The notes under the pieces: model-generated
Told to the model about the DNA's origin: nothing
Database searches by the model: none
What the model saw: only the letters and a program-made list of their open reading frames with translations
Translations under genes and position numbers: made by a program
Part shown: positions 47,209-56,249 of the stretch, piece by piece
Position numbering within the stretch: the first letter of the stretch is position 1
Layout: the number at the start of each line of letters is the position of its first letter
NCBI GenBank assembly: GCA_017617495.1
Contig: JAFZWD010000050.1
Location: forward strand, 49,546-113,545
Source: Bacteroidales bacterium
GTDB taxonomy: Bacteria > Bacteroidota > Bacteroidia > Bacteroidales > UBA932
DNA length: 64,000 nucleotides
Reading direction: 5' to 3'

Positions 47209-48198
47209 ATGAGAAAAATGTTTTCCGGCCATTCTCTGATGAGAGTGATTGCGCTGCTGACGCTTCTGCTGCCGGCAGTGTTTTATTGCAGTGTGGAAGA
47301 AGCGGAAATGCTGCAGGGCATCTGCTGCGCCCTGGCGTCTTCGATGACGGTGCTGATGATGTATCCGCTCAGCTACGAGGACATCCGCATATCCGTCGCG
47401 GTGAGCGTGCCCTCGGCAATCCTGCTGATGGCCGTTCCGCCCCTCTCCTTATATATATCCCACGCGTGCGAGCTTACGGTGCTGGCGTCGCTGTGCCTGC
47501 TGATGGTGTACGACTACATCCGGGCAAGGTTCAAACTGGTCTCGGTAAAGATGCTGTTCCGGCTGGATTCCGTCTGGTGCAACCTGGAGGACTATGCGCG
47601 CAGGATATTCGAAAGCCTGCTGCTTGCGCTGTGCGCAATAATGCTTGCCATGGGCAGGCTCGGTGCCGGCATGGGCCATTCGGCGCTGCTCTGCATGGCT
47701 ATGTTTGCACTGTTCGTGCTGATGTACAAAAGGGCCTGGACCGGGCGCACGATGCTGCTGAGCGAGAAGCGCGAGAACCGTGTGCAGGAGATTGTCCGTG
47801 GGAACCTGCGGTCTTTCCCGGCGGGGGAGAGCGAGGACGAATACATGAGTTCGCTGTATGCCAGGGTGCTGGATTATATGGAGACCTGCAAGCCCTACCT
47901 GGATCCCACATACTCGCTGGACGATATGGCAAGGGACCTTTTCTCCAATAAAGTATACCTTTCGCGGGCGGTGAACTTCTATTCGGGCCGCAATTTCAAG
48001 CAGTTTGTAAATTATTACAGGGTGAAGCATTCGATCGAGCTGATGCGGTCGGGCAATCCGGACAAAATAATCCAGATAGCTATGAAGTCGGGCTTCCACT
48101 CAGTGGTCACCTTCAGTATGGCGTTCAAGCTGAATACCCGCAAAACCCCGGGAGAATACCTCAGGGACATTGACCCTTTGCTGGGAAAACAGGCATGA
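47209..48198 (+). CDS. Membrane-embedded AraC-family regulator
   Basis: 329 residues. About six hydrophobic segments fill the first ~185 residues; a linker and an AraC-type double helix-turn-helix follow (~225-322): YSLDDMARDLFSNKVYLSRAVNFYSGRNFKQFVNYYRV and ADKIIQIAMKSGFHSVVTFSMAFKLNTRKTPGEYLR-like second HTH. It lacks kinase or receiver domains, so it would act as a one-component membrane sensor. The gene end overlaps the RluA-type gene end by 38 bp (convergent). Confidence 0.87.
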   Translation: MRKMFSGHSLMRVIALLTLLLPAVFYCSVEEAEMLQGICCALASSMTVLMMYPLSYEDIRISVAVSVPSAILLMAVPPLSLYISHACELTVLASLCLLMVYDYIRARFKLVSVKMLFRLDSVWCNLEDYARRIFESLLLALCAIMLAMGRLGAGMGHSALLCMAMFALFVLMYKRAWTGRTMLLSEKRENRVQEIVRGNLRSFPAGESEDEYMSSLYARVLDYMETCKPYLDPTYSLDDMARDLFSNKVYLSRAVNFYSGRNFKQFVNYYRVKHSIELMRSGNPDKIIQIAMKSGFHSVVTFSMAFKLNTRKTPGEYLRDIDPLLGKQA

Positions 48199-48871
48199 GG
48201 CTCTCGCAGCGGATTTCCTCGTGCTTTACGGGATGGTCGAAGCAGACCGAATGCGAGTTGAGGCTGATGCCTCCGTCGGGATTGGAACGCGGCGCCCCGT
48301 ATTTGAGGTCGCCCTTGATGGGGCAGCCGATATGGGCGAGCTGGCAGCGGATCTGGTGATGCCGCCCTGTGAGCAGGCGCACCTCGACCAGCCAGTAGCG
48401 CTCGGTGGCCTCGAGCAATTTGTATTCGAGCTTCGCGAGCTTCGCCCTGGGCCCCGGTTTACGGGTAATGAAGCTTTTGTTGAGCTTCTCGTTGCGCTCC
48501 ATCCAGTCTTCGAGGGTGCCTTCTTCCGGCTCGGGCCTGGCGCAGCACAGCGCCCGGTAGGTCTTGTGCACGGCTCCGTCGCGGAACATCTCCGACAGGC
48601 GCTCCAGCGCCTTGGATGTCTTGGCAAAGATGCAGATGCCGCTCACGGGCCTGTCGAGGCGGTGGGGGACACCCAGGAAAACCTTGCCCGGCTTGCCGTC
48701 GCGCTGTGCGATGAAGGCCTTGAGCGTTTCGCTCAGGGGCTCGTCGCCGGTCTTGTCGCCCTGCACTATTTCGCCGGGCCTTTTATCGAAGACCATGAGG
48801 TGATTATCCTCGTAGAGGATGCGCGACTGAAGGTCGCCGAATTCTTCCGCAGATAGCTGTCTGTATTCCAT
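48161..48871 (-). CDS. RluA-family pseudouridine synthase
   Basis: 236 residues from ATG 48871 (MEYRQLSAEEF). The catalytic block is VPHRLDRPVSGICIFAKTSKAL, with Asp in HRLDRP. The RHHQIRCQLAHIGCPIKGDLKYGA block near the C-terminus is also typical. It makes pseudouridine in rRNA or tRNA; the site cannot be assigned. A much longer frame running upstream is antisense to dnaK and was not used. Confidence 0.92.
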   Translation of the reverse strand: MEYRQLSAEEFGDLQSRILYEDNHLMVFDKRPGEIVQGDKTGDEPLSETLKAFIAQRDGKPGKVFLGVPHRLDRPVSGICIFAKTSKALERLSEMFRDGAVHKTYRALCCARPEPEEGTLEDWMERNEKLNKSFITRKPGPRAKLAKLEYKLLEATERYWLVEVRLLTGRHHQIRCQLAHIGCPIKGDLKYGAPRSNPDGGISLNSHSVCFDHPVKHEEIRCESLMPVFPAKGQCP

Positions 48872-48877
48872 ACGGCG

Positions 48878-48885
48878 CAAAGTTA
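48878..48885 (-). promoter_or_regulatory. -7 box for the RluA-type gene
   Basis: TAACTTTG on the minus strand, 6 nt before ATG 48871; another short leader. Confidence 0.5.
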
Positions 48886-49000
48886 AGCAAATTTGTGACA
48901 CTTTGTCAGTAAAAGGGGATTGGCACATCTTTCGATTATGGTAAATGCGTCGCCGGAAGGCTGACAGATTGAACGAAAAAACAATAAAAAGTATAATATT

Positions 49001-50917
49001 ATGGGAAAAATCATTGGAATCGACCTCGGAACTACCAATAGTTGCGTGGCAGTAATGGAAGGCAACCAGCCTACCGTAATCATCAACAACGAAGGACAGC
49101 GCACAACCCCTTCGGTCGTTGCTTTTACCGATGACGGCGAGCGCAAGGTGGGTAACCCCGCCAAGCGTCAGGCCATCACGAACCCCAAGAACACCGTTTT
49201 CTCCATCAAGCGTTTCATGGGTGAGACCTGGGACCAGGTGGGCACGGAAGTCGCACGTGTACCTTACAACGTGGTCAAGGGCGACAACAACACCCCCCGC
49301 GTGGACATCAACGGACGTATGTTCTCGCCTCAGGAGATCAGCGCAATCATTCTCCAGAAGATGAAGAAGACAGCTGAGGACTACCTGCGCCAGCCCGTCA
49401 CGGAGGCTGTCATCACCGTGCCTGCATACTTCTCCGACTTGCAGAGGCAGGCCACCAAGGAGGCCGGCAAGATCGCGGGCCTCGATGTCAAGCGTATCAT
49501 CAACGAGCCTACCGCAGCGGCACTCGCATACGGTCTGGACAAGAAGAACAAGAACATGAAGGTCGCGGTTTACGACCTCGGCGGCGGCACCTTCGATATT
49601 TCCATCCTGGAACTCGGCGACGGCGTTTTCGAAGTGAAGAGCACCAACGGTGACACCCACCTCGGAGGCGACGACTTCGACCAGGTGATTATCGACTGGC
49701 TCGCCCAGGAATTCGCTGCCGAGAACTCCGGCATCGACCTCAAGAAGGACCCTATGGCACTCCAGCGCCTCAAAGAGGCTGCCGAAAAGGCCAAGATTGA
49801 GCTCTCCAACCAGAGCCAGGCAGAAATCAACCTGCCTTATATCACCGCAGTTGACGGAGTTCCCCGCCATCTCGTAAAGTCGCTTACCCGCGCCAAGTTC
49901 GAGGCACTTTGCGACGCGCTCTTCCAGCGCAGCATCGAGCCTTGCCGCAAGGCACTCGCGGACGCTCACCTGAACGCTTCCGACATCGACGAGGTCCTGC
50001 TCGTCGGCGGCAGCACCCGTATCCCCAAGATCCAGGAGCTGGTGAAGAACTTCTTCGGCAAGGAGCCCAACAAGAGCGTGAACCCCGACGAGGTCGTGGC
50101 CATCGGCGCATCCATCCAGGGCGGCGTGCTCGCAGGCGACGTCAAGGACGTGCTTCTGCTCGACGTTACCCCTCTGTCGCTCGGTATCGAAACCCTCGGC
50201 GGAGTGATGACCAAGCTCATCGAGAGCAACACCACCATCCCGGCCCAGAAGTCGCAGGTGTTCAGCACCGCGGCCGACAACCAGCCCGGCGTGGAAATCC
50301 GCGTGCTGCAGGGCGAGCGCCCCATGGCAAAGGACAACAAGCAGATAGGTATCTTCCATCTCGACGGAATCGCTCCCGCACCGCGCGGCATCCCTCAGAT
50401 TGAGGTGACCTTCGATATCGACGCCAACGGTATCCTGAACGTGTCCGCAAAGGACAAGGCTACCGGCAAGGAACAGCACATCCGCATCGAGGCCAGCAGC
50501 GGCCTGAGCGACGAGGAAATCCAGCGCATGCGTGACGAGGCAAAGGCCAACGAGGAAGCCGACAAGGCTGCCAAGGACCGCGCCGACAAGATCAACAACG
50601 CCGACGCCCTGGTGTTCCAGACCGACAAGAACCTCAAGGATTACGGCGACAAGCTTTCAGCCGACAAGAAGGCTGCGATCGAAGCTGCCGTGAATCCTCT
50701 GCGCGAGGCTGTCAAGAACCAGAATCTCGAGGATGTCGAGAAGTACAGCAAGGAGCTCGAAGCCGCATGGCAGGCAGCGTCCGAGGAACTGTACAAGGCC
50801 CAGCAGGGCGCACAGGGCGGCCCTCAGCCCGGCCCCGGCGCCGGTCCTCAGGGTCCCCAGGGTCCTCAGGGACCTGGCCCTGACTACGGCGGAAACAACG
50901 CTCCGGACGAACAGTAA
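49001..50917 (+). CDS. dnaK: Chaperone protein DnaK
   Basis: 638 residues. Hsp70 ATPase motifs: [34 protein letters not shown] and [14 protein letters not shown]. The substrate domain contains [20 protein letters not shown]. The C-terminus is a Pro/Gly/Gln tail rather than the EEV-type acidic end. It folds and refolds proteins with DnaJ and GrpE, neither of which is adjacent. No CIRCE operator was found upstream. A strong terminator follows at 50919-50953. Confidence 0.98.
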   Translation: MGKIIGIDLGTTNSCVAVMEGNQPTVIINNEGQRTTPSVVAFTDDGERKVGNPAKRQAITNPKNTVFSIKRFMGETWDQVGTEVARVPYNVVKGDNNTPRVDINGRMFSPQEISAIILQKMKKTAEDYLRQPVTEAVITVPAYFSDLQRQATKEAGKIAGLDVKRIINEPTAAALAYGLDKKNKNMKVAVYDLGGGTFDISILELGDGVFEVKSTNGDTHLGGDDFDQVIIDWLAQEFAAENSGIDLKKDPMALQRLKEAAEKAKIELSNQSQAEINLPYITAVDGVPRHLVKSLTRAKFEALCDALFQRSIEPCRKALADAHLNASDIDEVLLVGGSTRIPKIQELVKNFFGKEPNKSVNPDEVVAIGASIQGGVLAGDVKDVLLLDVTPLSLGIETLGGVMTKLIESNTTIPAQKSQVFSTAADNQPGVEIRVLQGERPMAKDNKQIGIFHLDGIAPAPRGIPQIEVTFDIDANGILNVSAKDKATGKEQHIRIEASSGLSDEEIQRMRDEAKANEEADKAAKDRADKINNADALVFQTDKNLKDYGDKLSADKKAAIEAAVNPLREAVKNQNLEDVEKYSKELEAAWQAASEELYKAQQGAQGGPQPGPGAGPQGPQGPQGPGPDYGGNNAPDEQ

Positions 50918-50918
50918 A

Positions 50919-50953
50919 AATAAACTCCCCAACTCGGGGAGTTTATTTTTTTT
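50919..50953 (+). terminator. Intrinsic terminator after dnaK
   Basis: AATAAACTCCCC (50919-50930) pairs with GGGGAGTTTATT (50936-50947) around a 5-nt loop and is followed by a T-run. The 12-bp stem is the strongest terminator in the window. Confidence 0.9.
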
Positions 50954-50954
50954 G

Positions 50955-50962
50955 TAATTTTG
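50955..50962 (+). promoter_or_regulatory. -7 box for the phosphodiester glycosidase gene
   Basis: TAATTTTG directly after the dnaK terminator and 8 nt before ATG 50971. Confidence 0.45.
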
Positions 50963-50970
50963 AAACAGAT

Positions 50971-51774
50971 ATGAAAAAACTGTTTCTGTCGGCTATAGCC
51001 GTATTACTTACTGCGACACTGTGGTCGCAGGACATCAAGCTTGAATGGAAACCCGTTGCGAAGGGTGTCGAGTACTGCACTGTAAACCAGGAGTTTATGG
51101 GCCTCACGCGGTTTATCTCCGCGGTGCGCTTCAAAACCTGCAGGCATCCGCTGCAGATACTCTCGTCGCCCTGCGAAAATGCCGACAGCACCAGCGCCCT
51201 GGCTGCAAAGGCGGGCGCAGTCGCGGCGATGAACGGCAGCTACTTCATAGTGGCGACCACCGACAACGGTACCTATTTTCGCCTTGACGGCAAAAAGATA
51301 GCCCCGACCCCGGCCAGCGAGTGCTTCCGTGTGGACGGAGTCCTCGCCCTCAAGGGCAAAAAAATAATTATCGAAGTGTGCGACACTACCGGCTATGACG
51401 CTCTGCCTTACAAGGACATTATCGCTGCCGGTCCCGTGCTGCTCAAGGGCGGCAAGCCGGTCAGGGACTCCTGGCCCAGGGGTAAGTTCTTCGACAGGCA
51501 TCATCCCCGTTCGCTGGTAGGAGTAGATTCGAAGGGCAGGGGGTACCTGATAGTGATAGACGGCCGCTTCCCCAGGCAGGGGGAGGGCGCCACGCTCGAC
51601 GAGACGGTGGCGATAGCACAGCAGTTCGGCCTGAAGGATGCAATCAACTTCGACGGCGGCGGCTCCAGCACTCTCTGGGTGGAAGGCCCCGGCGTGCTGA
51701 ACCATCCCTACGACAACCGCCGCTTCGACAACTACGGTCAGCGGGTGGTGCCGAATATCCTCTATATTAAATAG
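50971..51774 (+). CDS. Phosphodiester glycosidase (DUF2233/NAGPA-type)
   Basis: 267 residues. Signal peptide (LFLSAIAVLLTATLWS), then the NAGPA fold: AAMNGSYFIVATTDNGTYF, PRSLVGVDSKGRGYLIVIDGR and the hallmark AINFDGGGSSTLWVEG near the C-terminus. Relatives split sugar-phosphodiester bonds, as in the uncovering enzyme. Probably periplasmic and acting on wall or glycan phosphodiesters. It converges on nadD with a 13-bp overlap of the ends. Confidence 0.9.
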   Translation: MKKLFLSAIAVLLTATLWSQDIKLEWKPVAKGVEYCTVNQEFMGLTRFISAVRFKTCRHPLQILSSPCENADSTSALAAKAGAVAAMNGSYFIVATTDNGTYFRLDGKKIAPTPASECFRVDGVLALKGKKIIIEVCDTTGYDALPYKDIIAAGPVLLKGGKPVRDSWPRGKFFDRHHPRSLVGVDSKGRGYLIVIDGRFPRQGEGATLDETVAIAQQFGLKDAINFDGGGSSTLWVEGPGVLNHPYDNRRFDNYGQRVVPNILYIK

Positions 51775-52331
51775 TTGGAAACGTCTTTACCGTCGGCGAT
51801 GGCCTGACGGAGCTGAGTCGACGAGATATCCACAAGGGGCGCATCCAGAATGCTCATGCGGCAGCGGATGTGCCCTTTTCTGCACCATTCCTTAAGCTTT
51901 GCAAGCTCGGCCTGGGCATCATAACCCGGGCGCGGATAGACCAGGATGTCGTAGCCTGAGAGCAGCTTGCGGGCGCAGCGCCAGCGGGGAAATGCGGCTA
52001 TGTTGTCGGCGCCCATCACAAGGGTGAATTCGTTGCCCGGTTCGCGGGCCTGGAGGGCCCTGAGGGTGCGTATGGTGTAGTTCGGGGGAGTCATCCGGAG
52101 CTCGATGTCCTCCACTTTGATCTTCAGCTCGGGGTGCCTGCCCGCCGCCTGCACGGCGGCATCGAAGCGCTGCTGTGCGCTTGCTGCCTTTTCCGGATCC
52201 TTGAAGGGATTCTGCGGCGAGATTACCAGATACACCGCGTCGAAGGCGCCGTCCCCGCATAGCTTGCGGAGAATGGCCAGATGCCCGATATGCATCGGGT
52301 CGAAGGAACCGGGATAGACGGCTACTTTCAT
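51762..52331 (-). CDS. nadD: Nicotinate-nucleotide adenylyltransferase
   Basis: 189 residues. VYPGSFDPMHIGHLAIL carries the HxGH adenylyltransferase site, and DISSTQLRQAI is the ISSTxxR motif. It makes deamido-NAD+ from nicotinate mononucleotide and ATP. The ATG overlaps the gmk stop (ATGA), so gmk-nadD form an operon. pnuC in the same window supplies another NAD precursor route. Confidence 0.96.
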   Translation of the reverse strand: MKVAVYPGSFDPMHIGHLAILRKLCGDGAFDAVYLVISPQNPFKDPEKAASAQQRFDAAVQAAGRHPELKIKVEDIELRMTPPNYTIRTLRALQAREPGNEFTLVMGADNIAAFPRWRCARKLLSGYDILVYPRPGYDAQAELAKLKEWCRKGHIRCRMSILDAPLVDISSTQLRQAIADGKDVSNYLI

Positions 52332-52897
52332 TTTGCCAGGAAATCTGCCACAACCTTTTCTGCTTCGGCAAGAGCTGTCGCGAGGTCGTCGTTTACGAGT
52401 CTGTAGTCGAAGAGGGGAGCGTAGGTCATTTCTTCCGCGGCCTTTGCTACACGCTCCTCGATAGCCTCAGCGCTGTCGGTGGCACGGCCGATCAGGCGTT
52501 CGCGCAGAACTTCGACGCTGGGAGCCTGGACAAAAATCGAAAGCGCATTGTCGCCGAAATATTTCTTGAGGTTGACGCCGCCCTTGACGTCCACGTCGAA
52601 GATAATCACGTGCCCTTTCGCCCAGATGCGCTCGACCTCGCTCTTGAGGGTGCCGTAGTAGCGGCCCTCGTACACCTGCTCGTATTCCACAAAGTCGCCT
52701 GCGGCAATCCTGCGGCGGAATTCTTCGGCGGTCAGGTACCAGTAGTCCACGCCGTTCTTCTCCTCGCCGCGGGGCGGGCGGGAAGTGGCCGAAACGCTGA
52801 ATTCAATCTCGGGGTGAAGCCCGAGGATATGGTGTACCACGGTGCTCTTTCCGGAGCCCGAAGGGGCGGAGAAAATCAATACTTTATTTCCTGACAT
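52328..52897 (-). CDS. gmk: Guanylate kinase
   Basis: 189 residues. P-loop FSAPSGSGKSTVVHHIL, SRPPRGEEKNGVDYWYLTAEEFRRRI (GMP site) and IFDVDVKGGVNLKKYFGD. It phosphorylates GMP to GDP. It starts the gmk-nadD unit. Confidence 0.97.
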   Translation of the reverse strand: MSGNKVLIFSAPSGSGKSTVVHHILGLHPEIEFSVSATSRPPRGEEKNGVDYWYLTAEEFRRRIAAGDFVEYEQVYEGRYYGTLKSEVERIWAKGHVIIFDVDVKGGVNLKKYFGDNALSIFVQAPSVEVLRERLIGRATDSAEAIEERVAKAAEEMTYAPLFDYRLVNDDLATALAEAEKVVADFLAK

Positions 52898-52916
52898 ATT
52901 GGGCTTGTCTTTGGTA

Positions 52917-52924
52917 CAAAGATA
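52917..52924 (-). promoter_or_regulatory. -7 box for gmk-nadD
   Basis: TATCTTTG on the minus strand, 19 nt before ATG 52897. Confidence 0.55.
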
Positions 52925-52936
52925 GCAAAGATTTAG

Positions 52937-52944
52937 TATATTTG
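52937..52944 (+). promoter_or_regulatory. -7 box for fba
   Basis: TATATTTG with a leader of about 50 nt before ATG 53004. A TTTG at 52910-52913 lies 23 nt upstream, slightly farther than the usual -33 spacing. Confidence 0.55.
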
Positions 52945-53003
52945 CAGATTGGAGACCGAAATCTCCATTGCTGGTAAATTCTTTTAATTACTAATAAAAC
53001 ACT

Positions 53004-54002
53004 ATGGTATCTTTCAAAGAACTTGGCCTTGTGAACACCCGTGAAATGTTCAAGAAGGCAGTCGCCGGCGGATATGCCATCCCCGCATTCAACTTCAACA
53101 ACATGGAGCAGCTCCAGGCTATCATCCAGGCTGCAGCCGAAACCAAGTCCCCCGTCATCCTGCAGGTTAGCAAGGGCGCACGCAACTATGCGAACCAGAC
53201 CCTTCTCCGCTACATGGCACAGGGCGCCGTCGAGTATGCGAAGGAACTCGGCTGGGAGAAACCCCAGATCTGCCTTCACCTCGACCACGGCGACAGCTTC
53301 GAGCTCTGCAAGAGCTGCGTAGACTTCGGCTTCTCTTCCGTCATGATCGACGCTTCCGCCCTCCCTTACGAGGAGAATATCGCCCTCACCAAGAAGGTTG
53401 TGGAATATGCCCATCAGTACGATGTCACCGTCGAGGCCGAACTCGGCGTGCTGGCAGGAGTTGAGGATGAGGTGAGCGCGGAGGAATCCCACTACACCCG
53501 TCCGGAGGAAGTCATCGACTTCGCCACCCGCACAGGCTGCGATTCCCTCGCAATCTCCATCGGCACCAGCCACGGCGCCTACAAGTTCAAACCCGAGCAG
53601 TGCACCCGCGACCCCAAGACCGGCCGTCTGGTTCCTCCTCCGCTCGCATTCGACGTTCTCCACGAAATCGAGAAGAAACTCCCCGGATTCCCCATCGTTC
53701 TGCACGGATCCAGCTCGGTTCCCCAGGAATATGTGGACATCATCAATTCCCACGGCGGAAAGCTTCCCGATGCAGTCGGTATCCCCGAAGAGCAGCTCCG
53801 TGAGGCCTCCAAGAGCGCAGTCTGCAAGATCAACATCGACTCCGACAGCCGTCTTGCAATGACCGCAGCCGTCCGCAAGGTCTTCGTCGAGAAACCCGGC
53901 GAATTCGACCCCCGCAAGTACCTCGGCCCCGCCCGCGACGAGATGAAGAAGCTCTACGAGCACAAGATCGTCGACGTCCTCGGCTCCAACGGTAAAGCTT
54001 AA
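53004..54002 (+). CDS. fba: Class II fructose-bisphosphate aldolase
   Basis: 332 residues. Class II motifs: YAIPAFNFNNMEQLQAII, LHLDHGDSFELCKSCVDFGFSSVMIDAS (zinc His/Asp), VEAELGVLAGVEDEVS and VLHGSSSVPQEYVDIIN. It cleaves fructose 1,6-bisphosphate in glycolysis. Its end is followed first by a REP-like palindrome, then by a terminator. Confidence 0.97.
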   Translation: MVSFKELGLVNTREMFKKAVAGGYAIPAFNFNNMEQLQAIIQAAAETKSPVILQVSKGARNYANQTLLRYMAQGAVEYAKELGWEKPQICLHLDHGDSFELCKSCVDFGFSSVMIDASALPYEENIALTKKVVEYAHQYDVTVEAELGVLAGVEDEVSAEESHYTRPEEVIDFATRTGCDSLAISIGTSHGAYKFKPEQCTRDPKTGRLVPPPLAFDVLHEIEKKLPGFPIVLHGSSSVPQEYVDIINSHGGKLPDAVGIPEEQLREASKSAVCKINIDSDSRLAMTAAVRKVFVEKPGEFDPRKYLGPARDEMKKLYEHKIVDVLGSNGKA

Positions 54003-54028
54003 CGTCATTGCCGGCCTGACCGGCAATC
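54003..54028. repeat. REP-like palindrome, copy 2
   Basis: CGTCATTGCCGGCCTGACCGGCAATC, with stem ATTGCCGG/CCGGCAAT (8 bp) and loop CCTGA. It matches the 12972-12997 element, with one compensated base-pair change. It starts directly after the fba stop codon. Confidence 0.75.
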
Positions 54029-54036
54029 CCTCCTAC

Positions 54037-54065
54037 AGCCCGCGATATCAAGTCGCGGGCTTTTT
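54037..54065 (+). terminator. Intrinsic terminator after fba
   Basis: AGCCCGCGA (54037-54045) pairs with TCGCGGGCT (54053-54061) around 7 nt, then TTTT. Good intrinsic terminator. Confidence 0.85.
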
Positions 54066-54110
54066 CGTAGAAAAAAGCGCACGCGGGCGTACATTTTACG
54101 GGAATATGAT

Positions 54111-54118
54111 TATCTTTG
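54111..54118 (+). promoter_or_regulatory. -7 box for corA
   Basis: TATCTTTG, giving a transcript leader of about 80 nt before ATG 54206, among the longest leaders in the window. Confidence 0.55.
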
Positions 54119-54121
54119 CAG

Positions 54122-54205
54122 GCTGACTTCTCCGTGATGTCGGCTAACCCGTAAGTATAACCCTTCCGACGCACTGTGTGCCGGGACCAAAAAAGAGGAA
54201 GAGGA
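54122..54205 (+). promoter_or_regulatory. Structured leader of corA, candidate switch
   Basis: GTCGGC (54139-54144) can pair with the upstream GCTGAC (54122-54127, one G-U pair). Alternatively, its first five bases can pair with CCGAC (54166-54170). The two stems exclude each other. The second loop holds TAACCC twice (54145-54150, 54158-54163). GCAC/GTGC (54171-54181) makes a further small hairpin. A purine-rich stretch precedes the ATG. I do not match it to a named riboswitch class. Confidence 0.4.
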
Positions 54206-55153
54206 ATGATCAGCATTTTCTACAGGCGAGGAGCTGAAATCATTGTAAGCCAAAAAGAAACGGAGTTTGCTGCTATCGGCAAAAACGAGGTGCTCTGGAT
54301 AGACCTTCTCTCACCCACGGGAGATGAGAAACGGGCAACCGAAGCCTTTCTTGGTACAGAAATACAAAGCCGTGCACAGGCCGAGGAGATCGAGAGTTCG
54401 TCCCGTTTCTCCGAGAATGAGACGGCCATATTCGCCAACACCAATTTCCTGTCGCCGGCGGGCGACGAGATGGCGGAGGACGCAGTGTCCTTCACCATAG
54501 TGGGCGGTACCCTTGCGACGCTTCGCGAGATACCCCTGCGTTCCTTTACGAGCCTGCAGAGGCGCATCCAGGCGAGGCCTGCGCAATACGAGGACGGCTG
54601 GACCATCTTCACTAGCATTATGGACCAGCGAATCGACCTCGACGCGGACATCATAGAGCTGCTGGACAAGGAGACCACGCAGTTCAGCAAGCGCATCAAC
54701 CAGAAGGAAGATATCAACGAAGATTTCCTCCTGGATATCAATCAGTTGCAGGAGAATGCGATGATGGTGCGCGAGAACATCGTGGACAAGCAGCGCCTGA
54801 TTTCAGGAATAATCAAGAGCGACCGTTATCCCGACAGGCTGGACGCCAAGTTCAGCGTGCTTCTGCAGGATACCTCGTCGCTTATCAACCATACCAATTT
54901 CACCTTCGAAAGGCTTGAGTATCTGCAGGATACCGCGGTCGGTCTGATTAACCTCGACCAGAACCGCATCATGAAGATCTTCACCTTCATCAGCCTGCTG
55001 CTCATGCCTGCAACCCTCGTGGCCAGCTTCTACGGTATGAACGTGAAGCTGCCCTTCGGCGACTTCGATTTCGCCTGGCTGGGGCTGCTCGGGGTGATGG
55101 CGCTGATAGTTGTCGGCGCCTGGTGGATTTTCCACCGTAAGCAGATGCTCTGA
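54206..55153 (+). CDS. corA: CorA-family Mg2+/divalent metal channel
   Basis: 315 residues from ATG 54206 (MISIFYRRG). A cytoplasmic N-terminal domain and a long helical stalk (~150-245) lead to two C-terminal membrane helices; the signature YGMNVKLP sits between them. It forms a pentameric channel for Mg2+ (or Co2+/Ni2+). The preceding 80-nt leader may regulate it. An ATG at 54176 would start inside the leader and is less likely. Confidence 0.92.
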   Translation: MISIFYRRGAEIIVSQKETEFAAIGKNEVLWIDLLSPTGDEKRATEAFLGTEIQSRAQAEEIESSSRFSENETAIFANTNFLSPAGDEMAEDAVSFTIVGGTLATLREIPLRSFTSLQRRIQARPAQYEDGWTIFTSIMDQRIDLDADIIELLDKETTQFSKRINQKEDINEDFLLDINQLQENAMMVRENIVDKQRLISGIIKSDRYPDRLDAKFSVLLQDTSSLINHTNFTFERLEYLQDTAVGLINLDQNRIMKIFTFISLLLMPATLVASFYGMNVKLPFGDFDFAWLGLLGVMALIVVGAWWIFHRKQML

Positions 55154-55179
55154 TTTTTTTGTACTAAAACTATAAACCG

Positions 55180-56247
55180 ATGGCAATCGCTTTCAAACTT
55201 ATACCGGCCGAGAAATTCCAGGCCGTACACGACGGGAAGAAGATTTCCCTCTACACCCTCCACGCAGGAGACGTAACCATGCAGGTGACCAATTACGGCG
55301 CCCGCGTGGTTTCCATCTGGACTCCCGACCGCGACGGCAATTACGCCGACATCGAGACCGGTCTCGGGAATATCCAGGAGTATCTTGGCGACAAGGGTGA
55401 GCGCTTCCTCGGCGCAGCGGTCGGCCCCGTGGCCAACCGCATCGGCAAGGCCCGCTTCGAACTGGACGGCAAGGAGTACAAGCTCGTTAACAATAACGAC
55501 GGCAATACCCTGCACGGCGGATTCATCGGCATCGACCGCCTGGTGTGGGACGTGCTGGAAGCGGCCGAAGACCATCTGGTACTCAGCGTGGTGCATCCCG
55601 ACGGCCTGGAGGGACTGCCCGGCAACCTCAGCATCAAAATGACTTATTCGCTCAATGAAAAGAACGAATTCCGCGTGGACTACGAGGCTACCACCGACGC
55701 TGCTACGCCGGTGAACCTCTCGCACCACTCGTTCTTCAACCTGAGCGGACGCAGCGACAGGAGCATCCTGGGCTATGAGCTCCAGATTGCCGCGTCGCAT
55801 ACGACGGCCATCGACAATCTGCTCATTCCCACCGGCGAAATCGCCAGTGTGGAGGGTTCTCCGCTGGATTTCCGCAAACCCCACCAGATTGGGGAGAGGG
55901 TTAACGCCAAGGACCAGCAGATTGCCAACGGTTACGGCTACGACCACAACTGGGTAATCGATCGCAAAGGCGAGGGCGTGCAGTTCAACGCCAAGGTTTA
56001 CGACCCCGAGTGCGGCCGTTTCATCGAGGTTTACAGCGACCAGCCCGGCATTCAGTTCTACTGCGGCAACTTCTTCAACGGCAAGCAGAAAGACAAGTTC
56101 GGCGTGCCCATCGGCTACCGCTGCTCGCTTGCCCTGGAAACCCAGAAGTGGCCGGATTCCATCAACCACAAGGGCTTTTGCGACACGGTCCTCCGTCCGG
56201 GAGAGACCTACACCCACACCTGCATCTACCGTTTCGGAGCTGAATAG
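55180..56247 (+). CDS. galM: Aldose 1-epimerase (galactose mutarotase)
   Basis: 355 residues. GalM motifs: VTNYGARVVSIWTPDR, GAAVGPVANRIGKARF, NNDGNTLHGGFIGIDRLVW (catalytic His region), VNLSHHSFFNLSG (second His) and GIQFYCGNFF. It interconverts alpha and beta anomers of galactose or glucose. No Leloir genes are adjacent. Confidence 0.95.
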   Translation: MAIAFKLIPAEKFQAVHDGKKISLYTLHAGDVTMQVTNYGARVVSIWTPDRDGNYADIETGLGNIQEYLGDKGERFLGAAVGPVANRIGKARFELDGKEYKLVNNNDGNTLHGGFIGIDRLVWDVLEAAEDHLVLSVVHPDGLEGLPGNLSIKMTYSLNEKNEFRVDYEATTDAATPVNLSHHSFFNLSGRSDRSILGYELQIAASHTTAIDNLLIPTGEIASVEGSPLDFRKPHQIGERVNAKDQQIANGYGYDHNWVIDRKGEGVQFNAKVYDPECGRFIEVYSDQPGIQFYCGNFFNGKQKDKFGVPIGYRCSLALETQKWPDSINHKGFCDTVLRPGETYTHTCIYRFGAE

Positions 56248-56249
56248 AG

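Noticed and set aside
48920-48950. Sigma-54-like TTGGCAC upstream of dnaK
   Set aside because: The required GC at the -12 position is missing after the TGGCAC, so it does not fit the consensus.
48161-50479. 772-residue minus-strand frame
   Set aside because: The true RluA-type gene starts at 48871; the upstream part is antisense to dnaK and crosses a promoter.
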